Shown one piece after another: positions 63,900 to 64,000 of a stretch of 64,000 nt of DNA. Each line of letters begins with the position of its first letter. The first letter of the stretch is position 1. The notes under the pieces are model-generated. The model was not told the DNA's origin. It saw nothing but the letters and a program-made list of their open reading frames with translations, and did no database searches. The stretch is from Helopsaltes ochotensis (Eukaryota; Chordata; Aves; Passeriformes; Locustellidae): positions 787,581-851,580 of the forward strand of contig VXBM01000280.1 of assembly GCA_013400155.1 (NCBI GenBank), in the 5' to 3' direction. A program made the translations under genes and the position numbers.

Positions 63900-63933
63900 T
63901 GAGTCATTGAATCACGGAACCATGTGTTCCGTG
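63900..63933. promoter_or_regulatory. AP-1 site next to a GRE/ARE-like palindrome
   Basis: TGAGTCA, a perfect AP-1 consensus, lies at 63,900-63,906. GGAACCATGTGTTCC at 63,916-63,930 matches the glucocorticoid/androgen receptor element GGAACAnnnTGTTCC at all but one position. The palindrome extends to a perfect 8-bp inverted repeat, CACGGAAC/GTTCCGTG (63,913-63,920 and 63,926-63,933), with a 5-base centre. The pair lies about 2 kb upstream of NPY2R exon 1. Function is inferred from motif matches only. Confidence 0.4.
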
Positions 63934-64000
63934 AAATTTCCTAAAATCTTCACCTGCAGCTTTATCAAATCAAGTCTAGATACAGCAGGTTTTGCCAGGC

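Noticed and set aside
1..64000. CRISPR arrays, tRNA or rRNA genes, bacterial operons, phage or plasmid modules
   Set aside because: None seen. The repeats present are CR1, one LTR and simple sequence, and the only clear gene is a vertebrate GPCR.

Overview
This window is vertebrate nuclear DNA, almost certainly from a bird. The evidence is one complete G-protein-coupled receptor gene (neuropeptide Y receptor type 2, NPY2R), six 5'-truncated CR1 non-LTR retrotransposon fragments of the kind that dominate avian repeats, one endogenous-retrovirus solo LTR with a 6-bp target-site duplication, AT-rich background DNA, and two assembly gaps. No bacterial, phage, plasmid or CRISPR features are present.

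Layout. Positions 1 to about 56,450 form a gene-poor intergenic stretch. It holds CR1 fragments at 7.69-7.85 kb (+), 11.94-12.62 kb (-, internally deleted), 14.95-16.01 kb (+, old and decayed), 38.25-38.40 kb (-), 43.61-43.87 kb (-) and 46.23-47.04 kb (-, carrying the C-terminal part of the CR1 reverse-transcriptase ORF). The solo LTR lies at 36,690-37,083 (-). Simple repeats include (TTATAG)6, a 72-base A tract, a TA repeat interrupted by a 10-N gap, and a G20 run. I recognise no protein-coding exon, tRNA or rRNA in this stretch. Open frames of up to about 200 codons occur but are either antisense to CR1 or unrecognisable.

NPY2R occupies about 56.5-62 kb on the minus strand. Its uninterrupted 385-codon coding region (57,454-58,611) sits in exon 2, which has a strong splice acceptor at 58,648. 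A good splice donor at 61,684/61,683 inside a CpG island predicts a non-coding exon 1 and an intron of about 3.04 kb. The CpG island (about 61.31-62.15 kb) is interrupted by a 227-N gap that probably hides the transcription start. A 19-bp minisatellite of eight copies lies in the first part of the intron. About 2 kb upstream of exon 1, an AP-1 site stands next to a near-perfect steroid-receptor (GRE/ARE) palindrome.

By established vertebrate synteny, MAP9 would be expected beyond position 1 and RBM46 beyond position 64,000. Neither is visible here. I found no new multi-gene system. The points most worth checking are the NPY2R promoter structure with its minisatellite, the solo LTR, the AP-1/GRE pair and the C20 tract in the presumed NPY2R 3' UTR.
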